Below are positions 8,476 to 16,731 of a stretch of DNA of 64,000 nt, piece after piece; the first letter of the stretch is position 1; every line of letters starts with the position of its first letter. Below the pieces are notes generated by a model. That model saw only the letters and a list, made by a program, of their open reading frames with translations, did not search any database and had not been told where the DNA came from. The stretch comes from Enterococcus caccae ATCC BAA-1240 (GTDB taxonomy: Bacteria > Bacillota > Bacilli > Lactobacillales > Enterococcaceae), in assembly GCF_000407145.1 (NCBI RefSeq), contig NZ_KE136472.1, positions 911,658 to 975,657 on the forward strand, read 5' to 3'. A program made the position numbers and the translations under genes.

Positions 8476-8520
8476 AAAGAGACGAGGAGATAACTCTTCA
8501 AGTTATGCCTCCGTCTCTTT
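8476..8520 (+). terminator. Terminator after the PTS/aldolase operon
   Basis: AAAGAGACG (8476 on) pairs with CGTCTCTTT (to 8520), and an inner AGATAACT-cttca-AGTTAT continues the hairpin with some mismatches. The apex resembles the intergenic hairpin family at 1734, 20502 and 23159. The T-run is short, so termination may be leaky. Confidence 0.6.
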
Positions 8521-8600
8521 GAATTTGTATAAACGATGGGAGCGTAGTCAGCCCACTACTTAGAGCTAAATAGTTCTGTTGAACCTCTTAAATGAATAAA

Positions 8601-9407
8601 TTACATATATTTTAATAAAACTTCAGCGACACCATCTTCATCATTACTGGATGTTTGGATATCTGCAGCACGTTTAACACTTTCCGTTGCATTCCCCATA
8701 GCGACTCCGATTCCTGCATATTCGATCATGGACAAGTCATTTTCATTATCACCAATCGCCATTGTTTCAGATTGGGCAATACCGAGATGATCCGCAAGTT
8801 TAGCTAATGCATTTCCTTTGCTTGCTTCTTTATTTAAAATCTCGTAGTAAAAATCAGTACTTTTAACAGTAGTATATTTATTGGCAAATTCTTCTGGCAA
8901 TTGGCTGATTGCCTGGTCCAAAATTTCAGGTTCATCAATCATCATCATCTTAATAATAGACATGTCTGGTGTCATTTCATCCACAGCACGATATTTTAAA
9001 GGCATGTCAACAAGATAAGCTTCATGCACAGAATACTTGCCGATATCACGATTTGCTGTATAAATTGCTTGATCGTCAATGGTGTGCAAATGACTGCCGA
9101 CTTTTCGTGACATTAATTCGATTTCTAAAAAGTCATCATAACTTAATGTGTATTGGGAAATGATTTCATTTGATTTTGTTGCCTGTACTAAAGAACCATT
9201 GTAGGTAATCACATAGTCGTTGTCTCCATATAAATCTAATTCAGCTAATTGCTCTTTGACTCCTGGCAAAGGTCTCCCTGTACATAAAACGATATACATG
9301 CCGCTCTCATTCGCTTTTTTTAGTGTTTCTTTCACTTTGGGGCTAATTTTTCTATTTGAATCAAGTAACGTTCCATCAATATCTATTGCAACTAATTTGA
9401 CTGACAT
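8601..9407 (-). CDS. Cof-type HAD phosphatase (YidA-like)
   Basis: The 268-residue cytoplasmic phosphatase has all HAD motifs: nucleophile loop AIDIDGTLLDS, CTGRP in motif II, the Lys of ASKGNAL in motif III, and GDNENDLSMIEYAG in motif IV. The C2B cap between motifs II and III is that of the Cof/YidA subfamily, which dephosphorylates sugar phosphates and other small phosphates with broad specificity. AGGAGG lies about 7 bases before ATG 9407. It is the last gene of a minus-strand operon, 25 bases after the HD dNTPase gene. Confidence 0.88.
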   Translation of the reverse strand: MSVKLVAIDIDGTLLDSNRKISPKVKETLKKANESGMYIVLCTGRPLPGVKEQLAELDLYGDNDYVITYNGSLVQATKSNEIISQYTLSYDDFLEIELMSRKVGSHLHTIDDQAIYTANRDIGKYSVHEAYLVDMPLKYRAVDEMTPDMSIIKMMMIDEPEILDQAISQLPEEFANKYTTVKSTDFYYEILNKEASKGNALAKLADHLGIAQSETMAIGDNENDLSMIEYAGIGVAMGNATESVKRAADIQTSSNDEDGVAEVLLKYM

Positions 9408-9432
9408 AAGTTCCTCCTAATGGGTATGTTCT

Positions 9433-10803
9433 TTAATTTTTTCCTTCAACTAATGCACCGTTGTGAATATAGGTCGCAAATTCACGATAAGTGTCATCAA
9501 ATAAATCATAATGCTGTTGTCTTTTTGGATCAACCATTTCTTTAGGAAAATAAAAACGTTCATCAATCTGCGTTTGACCAGCAAGAGCCGCTACAAGGTG
9601 ACTGATTTTTGATAACTCGATCAATGTACCATCTTTTTGCATAATTTCGATCTGAGTTCGGTGGCTATTTTTTTCCGGACGATAAAAATCGTAGGGCAGA
9701 TCATAACTTGAGTTGATAGCAGTGTAATATTTTGGATTATAACCAATTTTTTCGATCAAGGCTTTTAAATGGCGTATAGTTACTGAATCTCGATCACCAG
9801 AGAAGGTTGCTGATTTAAGCGGTTTGCGATTTAAAAAGCGGTTTGCTAAATCGTTTAGAATCGGATCAGGCAAAGAAGTCCACTGTGTAAAGTAAGTATT
9901 TAAAACGCCATCATCTAGTTTTAAATATTCTTGCAATGAAAAATGTCCTTTGAAAAAAGGCACTAGCAGTTGAGAGTGTAGCTGATAATCTTCCGATTGC
10001 TGTTCATATAACTCTTTTGCACGATGTAATAAATGATCCAAAATAACTTCCATACCACGAGAAACAGGATGGAAATAAACTTGAACGTACATTTGATAGC
10101 GGCTAACAATATAATCTTCTACCGCATGCATCCCATTCATAGCAAAAGCCAAGCCATCCTTATATGGACGAATAACACGTAATATTCTGGTCAGGTCAAA
10201 CGTTCCATACTCCGTTCCAGTAAAGTAAGCATCTCTTAACAGATAATCCATACGGTCCGCATCTATTTGGCTGGAAATCATTTGAACAACTTGAGGATTT
10301 GGATAGGTTTTAGTGATAACACTCGCTACCTTATCTGGAAAATCAGCTGATACACGATTCAATATTTGAAAAACTTCCGTTTCAGGTGAAGTAATTATTT
10401 CCACCGTAATTGCTTCATGATCTGTATTGAAAATGTGTTCAAACGTATGAGAATAAGGCCCGTGACCAACATCATGCAATAAAGCCGCACAAAGTGTAAC
10501 TAAACGTTCGCTGTCATTCCAACCATCTTCACCCAAGCGTTCGGATGAATAATTACGCTGGAAAATGTCGCAAATACGGCGCGTTATTTCATAAACACCT
10601 AAAGAATGTGCAAAACGGCTATGTTCTGCACCGTGGAAGGTGAAAGAAGAGGTTCCAAGTTGTTTGATTCTTCGTAATCGTTGAACTTCTGAGGAATTGA
10701 TCAAATCTAAAATAACTTGATGCTGCACATGGATATAATTGTGTACAGGATCTCTAAACACTTTTTCGATCGGTAAAATTTGATGCTTGTAAGGGGTTGG
10801 CAT
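9433..10803 (-). CDS. HD-domain dNTP triphosphohydrolase (EF1143-like)
   Basis: The 456-residue protein carries the HD metal site His66, His110, Asp111 and Asp183 (HSRFAHSLG, LLHDVGHGPYSH, DADRMDYLLRD). From memory it is nearly collinear with E. faecalis EF1143, a tetrameric dNTPase that converts dNTPs to deoxynucleosides and triphosphate with dGTP activation, related to SAMHD1. A role in balancing dNTP pools is inferred from that homologue. AAAGGAGTG lies just before ATG 10803. It is co-transcribed with the LipL-like gene upstream. Confidence 0.9.
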   Translation of the reverse strand: MPTPYKHQILPIEKVFRDPVHNYIHVQHQVILDLINSSEVQRLRRIKQLGTSSFTFHGAEHSRFAHSLGVYEITRRICDIFQRNYSSERLGEDGWNDSERLVTLCAALLHDVGHGPYSHTFEHIFNTDHEAITVEIITSPETEVFQILNRVSADFPDKVASVITKTYPNPQVVQMISSQIDADRMDYLLRDAYFTGTEYGTFDLTRILRVIRPYKDGLAFAMNGMHAVEDYIVSRYQMYVQVYFHPVSRGMEVILDHLLHRAKELYEQQSEDYQLHSQLLVPFFKGHFSLQEYLKLDDGVLNTYFTQWTSLPDPILNDLANRFLNRKPLKSATFSGDRDSVTIRHLKALIEKIGYNPKYYTAINSSYDLPYDFYRPEKNSHRTQIEIMQKDGTLIELSKISHLVAALAGQTQIDERFYFPKEMVDPKRQQHYDLFDDTYREFATYIHNGALVEGKN

Positions 10804-10838
10804 TATTTCACTCCTTTATTTTTTATGTTTAAGTAAAA

Positions 10839-11687
10839 CTAGTTTAATAATTGATTTCGCTGTTTCATTTTATCCATTTGCTTGTTTGTCTCAATTGTAA
10901 ACCATTCTGTTGTTAGTAATTTCGGCAGTATTGCATCATCAATCGTAAGCTTCTCCTGTTTTAATAATACATCAATTAATCTTTTTTTCACTTCATCGAT
11001 AGTTAAAGGACGATGAATCAATTCTTCTAAATTAGCCATAACAGTTGGGGCGACTGGTGGATAACCATTTTTTCCGAAATCTTCGTGTAAACTGGCTTCA
11101 TAAAAACGTCGAACACTTTCACCACGCTTTTGCTGGTCACCATTGATGCTTAAATAAATCATGATTGCCGTTCCATTTTTTACTCGACGTTGGGCAATTC
11201 CGGCAAATTTCTTCCCATCGATGCTTAAATCAAATGTACCAGGACAATAAGAATTGGTGATTTCAAAGGCTTCTATAGGATGTAGGGAATCTTCAAAACC
11301 AAGTCTGATCCAGTTCCACATGTGCGTATAAGCTTCATCAATACTCAATTTTTTATGTTCAGTATTTGGCAAAATCAGCGAAAGGTTTAAAATACCAGTG
11401 TCTGCAATCACACCCAAACCTCCTGCATTACGGATCACTACATTATAGTCATCCTTTTTTAAAGAAGCCAAGCCACTTTTTAAGTCATTAACTCTAGTAT
11501 CTTTCATACCAAGAATCATAGCTTGGTCCAGCTGCCAAAAATGAACGATCGGTTGTTGATTTATCCCTGCAAATGTGGTTAAAGTATCTGTTAATGCAAA
11601 AGGAAGAAAATAATCTTTTACGGTTAAGCAGTTTTGATCATATAAAAACACTGTGTCTGATGTAAAGAGTTGATTTAAATTAGTCAT
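10839..11687 (-). CDS. Lipoyl/octanoyl transferase (LipL/LipM-like biotin/lipoate ligase fold)
   Basis: The protein is 282 residues from ATG 11687. RNAGGLGV (86-93), the acyl-thioester Cys148 in NSYCPGTFDL and Lys160 in GKKFAGIAQRR are the marks of the LipL/LipM amidotransferases, which move octanoyl or lipoyl groups between GcvH and E2 subunits. It lacks the accessory C-terminal domain of LplA. I prefer 11687 over 11699 because AGGA is 11 bases before it and the start overlaps the stop of the upstream gene (ATGACTAA). The divergent E1 alpha/beta genes nearby make a link to 2-oxoacid dehydrogenases plausible. Confidence 0.78.
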   Translation of the reverse strand: MTNLNQLFTSDTVFLYDQNCLTVKDYFLPFALTDTLTTFAGINQQPIVHFWQLDQAMILGMKDTRVNDLKSGLASLKKDDYNVVIRNAGGLGVIADTGILNLSLILPNTEHKKLSIDEAYTHMWNWIRLGFEDSLHPIEAFEITNSYCPGTFDLSIDGKKFAGIAQRRVKNGTAIMIYLSINGDQQKRGESVRRFYEASLHEDFGKNGYPPVAPTVMANLEELIHRPLTIDEVKKRLIDVLLKQEKLTIDDAILPKLLTTEWFTIETNKQMDKMKQRNQLLN

Positions 11688-12039
11688 TTTGGTCTTCATC
11701 CTGTTTTACGCGAGAAACGTAGTCCTTCACTTCTTTATTCATTTGATTATATTCGTTCGTAAAACGCATTGGTTTACTGATAATTCTCATGGGCATGGTA
11801 GCTAAAAACTTACTAAAATCTTGTCTAGCTTCCTCAGTCAAACGACCAGGTTTAGAAACCAGTCGTTCATATAGATAATGATAAAATTGATTCATTGCAT
11901 CAATATCGATACTCATTTGATTATGACACTCGGTACATTCGATACTGGAAATGATTTCATTCATGTATTGAATATCATGGAGTGTTTCTTTTTGGCAATG
12001 CATGCAAAATAGCATCGCTTCTTCATCATGAAATAACAT
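11680..12039 (-). CDS. Small CxxC/CxxC protein ('bh protein')
   Basis: The 119-residue protein of unknown function has CMHC (12-15) and CTEC (35-38), enough for a small zinc ribbon, followed by a helical C-terminal half rich in charged residues. It heads the minus-strand operon with the LipL-like, dNTPase and HAD genes and overlaps the LipL-like gene by 8 bases. GGAGGTGG precedes ATG 12039. I recall similar proteins called 'bh protein' beside lipoate ligases in enterococci, but no function is known to me. Confidence 0.75.
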   Translation of the reverse strand: MLFHDEEAMLFCMHCQKETLHDIQYMNEIISSIECTECHNQMSIDIDAMNQFYHYLYERLVSKPGRLTEEARQDFSKFLATMPMRIISKPMRFTNEYNQMNKEVKDYVSRVKQDEDQND

Positions 12040-12232
12040 TTGTATCCACCTCCATGTTCTATTATAAACGATTTAGATGAAAAATCATGCTAATCTGTGT
12101 AGAAATAACAAGGAAAGTAGATAATCTTTAAGGAAAACAAAAAAATGGCAAGAAAATCTTGCTATCGGATAGAGAAAACTATAGAATATTTACATATGAT
12201 TCAGGAGAGAACAATTGTAAAGGAGTGAGAAA

Positions 12233-13231
12233 ATGAACCGAGTCAAAGCAAAAAGTGTACAACCCATATCGCTAAATGAATTAGATGCATTAAAAAAAAT
12301 GTGGGAAATTCGAATTTTTGAAGAAACAATTCAAGAGCTTTTCGAGACTGGGGAGCTATATGGTACGATGCATTTGTGTATCGGACAAGAAGCAACAGCT
12401 GTTGGGGGAGCGGGTATATTAAAGCTAAGTGACTGGATGGTTTCGACACACCGAAACCACGGGCACTGTATTGCTAAAGGAACTGATATTAGAAGTATGT
12501 TTGCCGAGATGTTGGGGAAGAAAACTGGAACTAACGAAGGGAAAGGCGGAAGTATGCATATTGCAGATCTTGCGGTAGGCAATTTGGGCTCAAACGGGAT
12601 TGTAGGTGCGGGTTTTCCGATTGCAGCAGGGGCTGCTTTGAGTGCACAGATGCAAGGAACAGACCAGGTTGTACTATGTTATGCTGGAGACGGTGCTACA
12701 AACGAAGGTAGCTTTCATGAAGCATTAAACTTGGCCTCTATTTGGCAATTACCAGTTATTTATTTTATTGAAAATAATCAGTATGGAATGAGTAGTTCAA
12801 TTGAACAAATGGTCAATATAGAGAAACTTTCTGATCGTGGACAAAGTTATGGCATTGAAGGCATAACAATCGATGGAAACGACTTAGCTGCCGTGTCTGA
12901 CACGGTCTCACGGGCAGTGCAAAAAGCTAGAAATGGTGACGGGCCAACCTTGATTGAAGCCTTAACCTATCGACATAAAGGACACTCAAAATCGGACAAA
13001 TTGAAGTATCGTTCAGAAGATGAATGCCGGAAATGGCAAAAAAATAATGATCCAATTGTACGCTTAGAAAAAAAACTACTTCAAAATACAGCACTTGAAG
13101 AAGCTGAGATTAGACAAATAGAACTGAAAATCCGAAAAGAGATGGCAGACTTAGTTGCTTCAGTCAAACTAGATCATGAACCAACAGCTGAGGATTTATG
13201 GACACATGTTTACGCGGAGGACGAAGTATGA
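12233..13231 (+). CDS. 2-oxoacid/acetoin dehydrogenase E1 component, alpha subunit
   Basis: The 332-residue protein is the thiamine-diphosphate-binding half of a branched-type E1: the cofactor motif starts with GDG (152-154) and ends with NN (181-182), and HRNHGH (73-78) and GKGGSMH (103-109) are typical of AcoA and PdhA. Together with the beta subunit it decarboxylates a 2-oxo acid or cleaves acetoin, passing the acyl group to lipoyl-E2. GGAGTG lies before ATG 12233. The beta subunit gene overlaps its stop (ATGA). No E2 or E3 gene follows, so the complex must borrow them or work differently. Confidence 0.85.
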   Translation: MNRVKAKSVQPISLNELDALKKMWEIRIFEETIQELFETGELYGTMHLCIGQEATAVGGAGILKLSDWMVSTHRNHGHCIAKGTDIRSMFAEMLGKKTGTNEGKGGSMHIADLAVGNLGSNGIVGAGFPIAAGAALSAQMQGTDQVVLCYAGDGATNEGSFHEALNLASIWQLPVIYFIENNQYGMSSSIEQMVNIEKLSDRGQSYGIEGITIDGNDLAAVSDTVSRAVQKARNGDGPTLIEALTYRHKGHSKSDKLKYRSEDECRKWQKNNDPIVRLEKKLLQNTALEEAEIRQIELKIRKEMADLVASVKLDHEPTAEDLWTHVYAEDEV

Positions 13232-14217
13232 GAACAATAACCTATTTACAAGCCATAAACGAAACGTTAGATGAAGCGTTGGCACTTGATGAACATGTTT
13301 TTCTTTTAGGTGAGGATATTGGCGTGTATGGTGGAGGGTTCGGGGCCACTAGCGGACTTCAGGAAAAATACGGCAAGCAACGTGTTCGTGACACCCCTAT
13401 TTCAGAAAGTGCTATCGCTGGTGCTGCGGTAGGAGCTGCTATGACGGGGATGCGCCCGATAATGGAGTTGCAATTTTCTGATTTTATTACGGTTGCAATG
13501 GATCAATTGGTCAACCAAGCAGCAAAAATGCATTATATGTATGGTGGAAAAGTGAACGTTCCTTTAGTCATGCGAACTGCGGCTGGATCTGGTACAGGAG
13601 CTGCTGCACAACATTCTCAAAGTTTAGAAAATTGGATGGCTCATATACCAGGTCTGAAAGTAATCCAGCCAACTACTGCATATGATGCTAAAGGGTTACT
13701 CCATGCGGCTATTAAAGACAACAATCCTGTTATGTTTTATGAGCACAAACTTTTATACAAAACAATCGGAACAGTTCCAGAAGAACCATACGCGATACCT
13801 ATTGGGGTTGCAGATGTCAAACGAGCTGGTGAAGATGTTACGATCATTGCTACAGGGATCATGGTCAATAAAGCTTTAGAAGTGGCAGAACTCGTAAAAG
13901 AAAAAGGGATTTCTGTGGAAGTCATCGATCCGAGAACTTTAGTACCACTTGATAAAGAAACCCTCTTAACCTCTGTCGAAAAGACTAAGCGTGTTATTGT
14001 TGTGACTGAAGCTGTAAAAAACAGTGGGTTTAGTGCAGAGCTTACGTCTGTTATCGCTGAATCGCCAATCGGAACGAAGTTAAAAGCGCCAATCATTCGC
14101 TTAGGTGGAGAATTTGTACCAATGCCTGCACAAAAGATGTTAGAGTCACAAGCGATTCCTCAGGTTAATTCATTAATACAAGCGGTGGAGCAAATCATGA
14201 CAGAAGTTGAGGTTTAG
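13228..14217 (+). CDS. 2-oxoacid/acetoin dehydrogenase E1 component, beta subunit
   Basis: The 329-residue transketolase-type pyrimidine-binding and C-terminal subunit (GEDIG near 31-35, RDTPISESAIAG near 62-73, DPRTLVPLD near 236-244) pairs with the preceding alpha subunit. The frame is open from 13198, but GCGGAGGACGAAGT sets the start at ATG 13228, which overlaps the alpha stop by 4 bases and implies coupling. Acetoin versus pyruvate or branched-chain specificity cannot be told from sequence alone. Confidence 0.85.
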   Translation: MRTITYLQAINETLDEALALDEHVFLLGEDIGVYGGGFGATSGLQEKYGKQRVRDTPISESAIAGAAVGAAMTGMRPIMELQFSDFITVAMDQLVNQAAKMHYMYGGKVNVPLVMRTAAGSGTGAAAQHSQSLENWMAHIPGLKVIQPTTAYDAKGLLHAAIKDNNPVMFYEHKLLYKTIGTVPEEPYAIPIGVADVKRAGEDVTIIATGIMVNKALEVAELVKEKGISVEVIDPRTLVPLDKETLLTSVEKTKRVIVVTEAVKNSGFSAELTSVIAESPIGTKLKAPIIRLGGEFVPMPAQKMLESQAIPQVNSLIQAVEQIMTEVEV

Positions 14218-14219
14218 CG

Positions 14220-15161
14220 ATGAAGATTAGTGAAGATCGTAGAAAAATGTTAAAAATTGTTACAATGTACTATGAGCAAGGATTAACACAAGCGATAATT
14301 GCAAGAAAAATGGGGATTTCACGACCTGTTATTTCAAAAATTTTACAACAGGCAAAAGAATCTGGTATTGTTTCGATATCGATCAAGGATGAGTCTGCTT
14401 ATGCAGTTGAATTAGGATTACGTATTGAGACAAAATATCAGTTAGATGATGTGATCGTGATACCAACAAATGAACAAAAACAACCTCAGACAATAAAAAG
14501 AGAAGTTAGTCAAATTGCTGCTTTCTATCTCAAAGAACGGTTGGAAATCGGGATGAATATTGGGTTGTCATGGGGAACAACATTGGCAGATATGATCGAT
14601 GAGATGCCCTATTGCTCATTTCCGACGATTAATGTCTCACCTTTAGTCGGGGGTATTTCTAGCGAACATCTTTATTTCGATACAAATCATTTAGTCTTTA
14701 GATTAGCGGAAAAGCTCAACAGTCGTTGTCAATATTTTTATGCACCAGCATTGGCTGAAAGTATTGAATTAGCAGACGTTTTAAATAAGACGAACTTAGT
14801 TGGAAATGCTCTAGAACAGGCAAAAAAAGTCGATTTTGCGATTATTGGCGTAGGAAACCCTAATGAGAGTTCTACTTGGAAGCAATTAGGGTATATTGAA
14901 GAGAAAGAATTACAAATCATCAAAGAAACAGGTGTTAAAGGCGATGCTGTAGCGTCCTTATTTGACAAAAATGGTCAAACGGTGAACAATGAAATAAGTA
15001 AGCGGATGTTAGGGATTAAGGTAGAAGATTTGGTGAACATACCAGACCTAATGATTATTGGTTGTGGCAAGGAAAAAGCTGAAAGTATTAAACCATTATT
15101 GGTTGGTAAATGTTGTACAATATTAGTTGTTGATCAAACGATCGCAGAAGCGTTGCTTTAA
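14220..15161 (+). CDS. SorC/DeoR-type sugar-binding transcriptional regulator
   Basis: The 313-residue protein has an N-terminal helix-turn-helix (YYEQGLTQAIIARKMGISRP, about 18-37) and a SorC effector domain (GLSWGTTLADM near 118-128, PLVGGISS, DFAIIGVGNP near 207-216). Such regulators respond to phosphorylated sugars. It begins 2 bases after the E1 beta stop, with GAGG as ribosome site, so it is part of the same transcript and most likely controls it. A sugar-phosphate effector for an E1 operon is unexpected and hints at a carbohydrate-linked role. Confidence 0.82.
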   Translation: MKISEDRRKMLKIVTMYYEQGLTQAIIARKMGISRPVISKILQQAKESGIVSISIKDESAYAVELGLRIETKYQLDDVIVIPTNEQKQPQTIKREVSQIAAFYLKERLEIGMNIGLSWGTTLADMIDEMPYCSFPTINVSPLVGGISSEHLYFDTNHLVFRLAEKLNSRCQYFYAPALAESIELADVLNKTNLVGNALEQAKKVDFAIIGVGNPNESSTWKQLGYIEEKELQIIKETGVKGDAVASLFDKNGQTVNNEISKRMLGIKVEDLVNIPDLMIIGCGKEKAESIKPLLVGKCCTILVVDQTIAEALL

Positions 15162-15282
15162 AATTTAGCTCAGCCTAAACAATCCTACTCCGCTGACCAT
15201 TCTATCTAGGTTCAAAGGCTAGTCTTTCATGTGAATTTTGAACGAGGCCTATTGAGTTTTTAATTGAAGGAGAGTGTTTTTA

Positions 15283-15717
15283 ATGGATCTATCACAAGGA
15301 ACTCCAGTATCCATCCAACTGAAAACAGTTGTGGAGCAAGCTGGTGACAAGAAGAATTTTTATTTTGATTTGGAAGGTCAAATCGTAAAAATTGGCGATA
15401 CATTGTATATTCGCTATAAAGAAGAGCAAGAAGAAGGTGATCCTGTTCCTGTAACAATCAAAGTTGAACCAGATGGTAAAATTCAATTGATTCGTGCAGG
15501 TGGTCTTAGAATGCGTTTGAAATTTGCGTATCAGGAACGTTTGGAGACAAGCTACAAAACACCTTATGGTTTATTCCAAATCACTACTTTTACACGTAAC
15601 TTACGCTTTAGTTTGAAAGATCAGCCAGTTGCAGGTAGTATTTTGATTGACTATGATTTATACTCTCAAGCCGAAAAAATCGGGGAATATCATTTAGAAC
15701 TAGAATTTACTGCGTAA
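15283..15717 (+). CDS. DUF1934 beta-barrel protein (YwiB-like)
   Basis: The 144-residue all-beta cytoplasmic protein fits the DUF1934/YwiB calycin-like family: alternating hydrophobic strands and RMRLKFAYQERLETSYKTPYG at its centre. Function unknown. The frame opens at GTG 15274, but GAAGGAGAG touches that codon; ATG 15283 has proper spacing. In enterococci I recall it next to rpoE, as here (75 bases). Confidence 0.8.
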   Translation: MDLSQGTPVSIQLKTVVEQAGDKKNFYFDLEGQIVKIGDTLYIRYKEEQEEGDPVPVTIKVEPDGKIQLIRAGGLRMRLKFAYQERLETSYKTPYGLFQITTFTRNLRFSLKDQPVAGSILIDYDLYSQAEKIGEYHLELEFTA

Positions 15718-15732
15718 TTATGCAATAATCAA

Positions 15733-15761
15733 TTGATTTTTTCTTCATGTTTTTGTATGAT
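15733..15761 (+). promoter_or_regulatory. rpoE promoter
   Basis: TTGATT (15733-15738) and TATGAT (15756-15761) are 17 bases apart, immediately before the AAGGAG/AAAGGA region of rpoE. Confidence 0.55.
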
Positions 15762-15792
15762 AAGGAGTAGACTGTGAAAGGACGTGTACCGT

Positions 15793-16425
15793 TTGGAAAT
15801 TAATGTATTTGACGGGTTGAACAAAGATGAATTATCCATGATCGAAGTTGCGCACGCAATTTTAGAACAACGTGAAGATGTGATGGACTTCTCTGATTTA
15901 GTAAACCAAATTCAAAATTATCTTGGAAAATCTGACAGCGAAATTCGTGACTCTTTAGCACAATTTTATACTGACTTAAATATTGATGGCAGTTTTATCT
16001 CTCTTGGAGATAACCGTTGGGGCTTGCGCTCATGGTATCCGATCGATTCTATCGACGAAGAAGTAACACATGGTTTAGATGAAGACGAAGAAGATAAACC
16101 ACGCCGTAGAAAACGTAAGAAAGTCAATGCGTTCATTATTGATGCGAATGATGAAGATGTAATCGACTACAACGATGATGATCCGGAAGATGCTGAATTA
16201 ACGGATGATGATGACGATGATATTCTTTACGATGATGATGACGATGAAGAAGATGAAGAGATCAAAGCATATAACTCAGATCTTCAAGAAATCGGTGCAG
16301 ATTCTGATGATGAAGAAGAAGAGTTACCAGGAATTGAAGAAGATCTTACAATTATCGATGAAGATGATGTAGACGATGATTTTGATGATGACGATGAATA
16401 TGCAGATCCTGAAGAGGAAGCATAA
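15793..16425 (+). CDS. rpoE: RNA polymerase delta subunit
   Basis: The N-terminal ~95 residues form the HARE-HTH domain ([24 protein letters not shown]) that binds RNA polymerase. The remainder is an almost pure Asp/Glu tail with one RRRKRKK patch, typical of delta, which displaces nucleic acids and sharpens promoter selectivity and recycling. I place the start at TTG 15793: AAAGGA is 10 bases upstream and this gives the usual N terminus. GTG 15784 lies right against the ribosome site. The acidic tail is encoded by runs of GAT/GAC/GAA, giving a triplet-repeat look to 16190-16410. Confidence 0.88.
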   Translation: MEINVFDGLNKDELSMIEVAHAILEQREDVMDFSDLVNQIQNYLGKSDSEIRDSLAQFYTDLNIDGSFISLGDNRWGLRSWYPIDSIDEEVTHGLDEDEEDKPRRRKRKKVNAFIIDANDEDVIDYNDDDPEDAELTDDDDDDILYDDDDDEEDEEIKAYNSDLQEIGADSDDEEEELPGIEEDLTIIDEDDVDDDFDDDDEYADPEEEA

Positions 16426-16435
16426 AAGTTTCATG

Positions 16436-16472
16436 TATGAGTGTTCTTAACCTAAGAACACTCATATTTTGA
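16436..16472 (+). terminator. rpoE terminator
   Basis: ATGAGTGTTCTTA pairs with AAGAACACTCAT around a short loop, followed by ATTTTGATTTG. It is a strong hairpin just after the rpoE stop. Confidence 0.75.
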
Positions 16473-16532
16473 TTTGTTAAACTATGAATAACTAGATTTT
16501 TTTGTTTAGTAGAAAAAAACGAATCAAAATGA

Positions 16533-16561
16533 TTGACAAATGGTCTATATCTTTGTAAACT
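16533..16561 (+). promoter_or_regulatory. Candidate distal promoter for the antiterminator-nagE operon
   Basis: TTGACA (16533-16538), 17 bases, TAAACT (16556-16561). The -35 is consensus. It lies 170 bases before the antiterminator gene, so a long leader would result. Confidence 0.4.
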
Positions 16562-16639
16562 ATCACTGTTAACAAAACTAAATAGCGTTTTCATGTGACT
16601 AGATAATACTAGGCATGGAAGAATTTCATTAAAATATGA

Positions 16640-16721
16640 TATACTCATATTTTGACGGGATTGTTCTATGCTTTTTTTGTTGTCTTTTAACAAGGGAACG
16701 GACAATCTACTTCTGCAGAAG
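16640..16721 (+). promoter_or_regulatory. Proximal -10 and structured leader of the antiterminator gene
   Basis: TATACT (16640-16645), with the weak TGGAAG 18 bases upstream, would start transcription near 16652. The leader then holds the hairpin GATTGTTC (16659-16666) / GAACggACAATC (16696-16707), with an inner TTGTT/AACAA stem, and the 12-base palindrome CTTCTGCAGAAG (16710-16721) abutting the ribosome site. GGGATTGTTC resembles the left arm of a BglG-family antiterminator target, but I cannot show a full RAT plus terminator. Confidence 0.35.
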
Positions 16722-16731
16722 AGGAATGTTT

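Noticed and set aside
16190-16410. GAT/GAC/GAA triplet repeat resembling a microsatellite
   Set aside because: It simply encodes the acidic C-terminal tail of the delta subunit; codons vary and the frame is kept.
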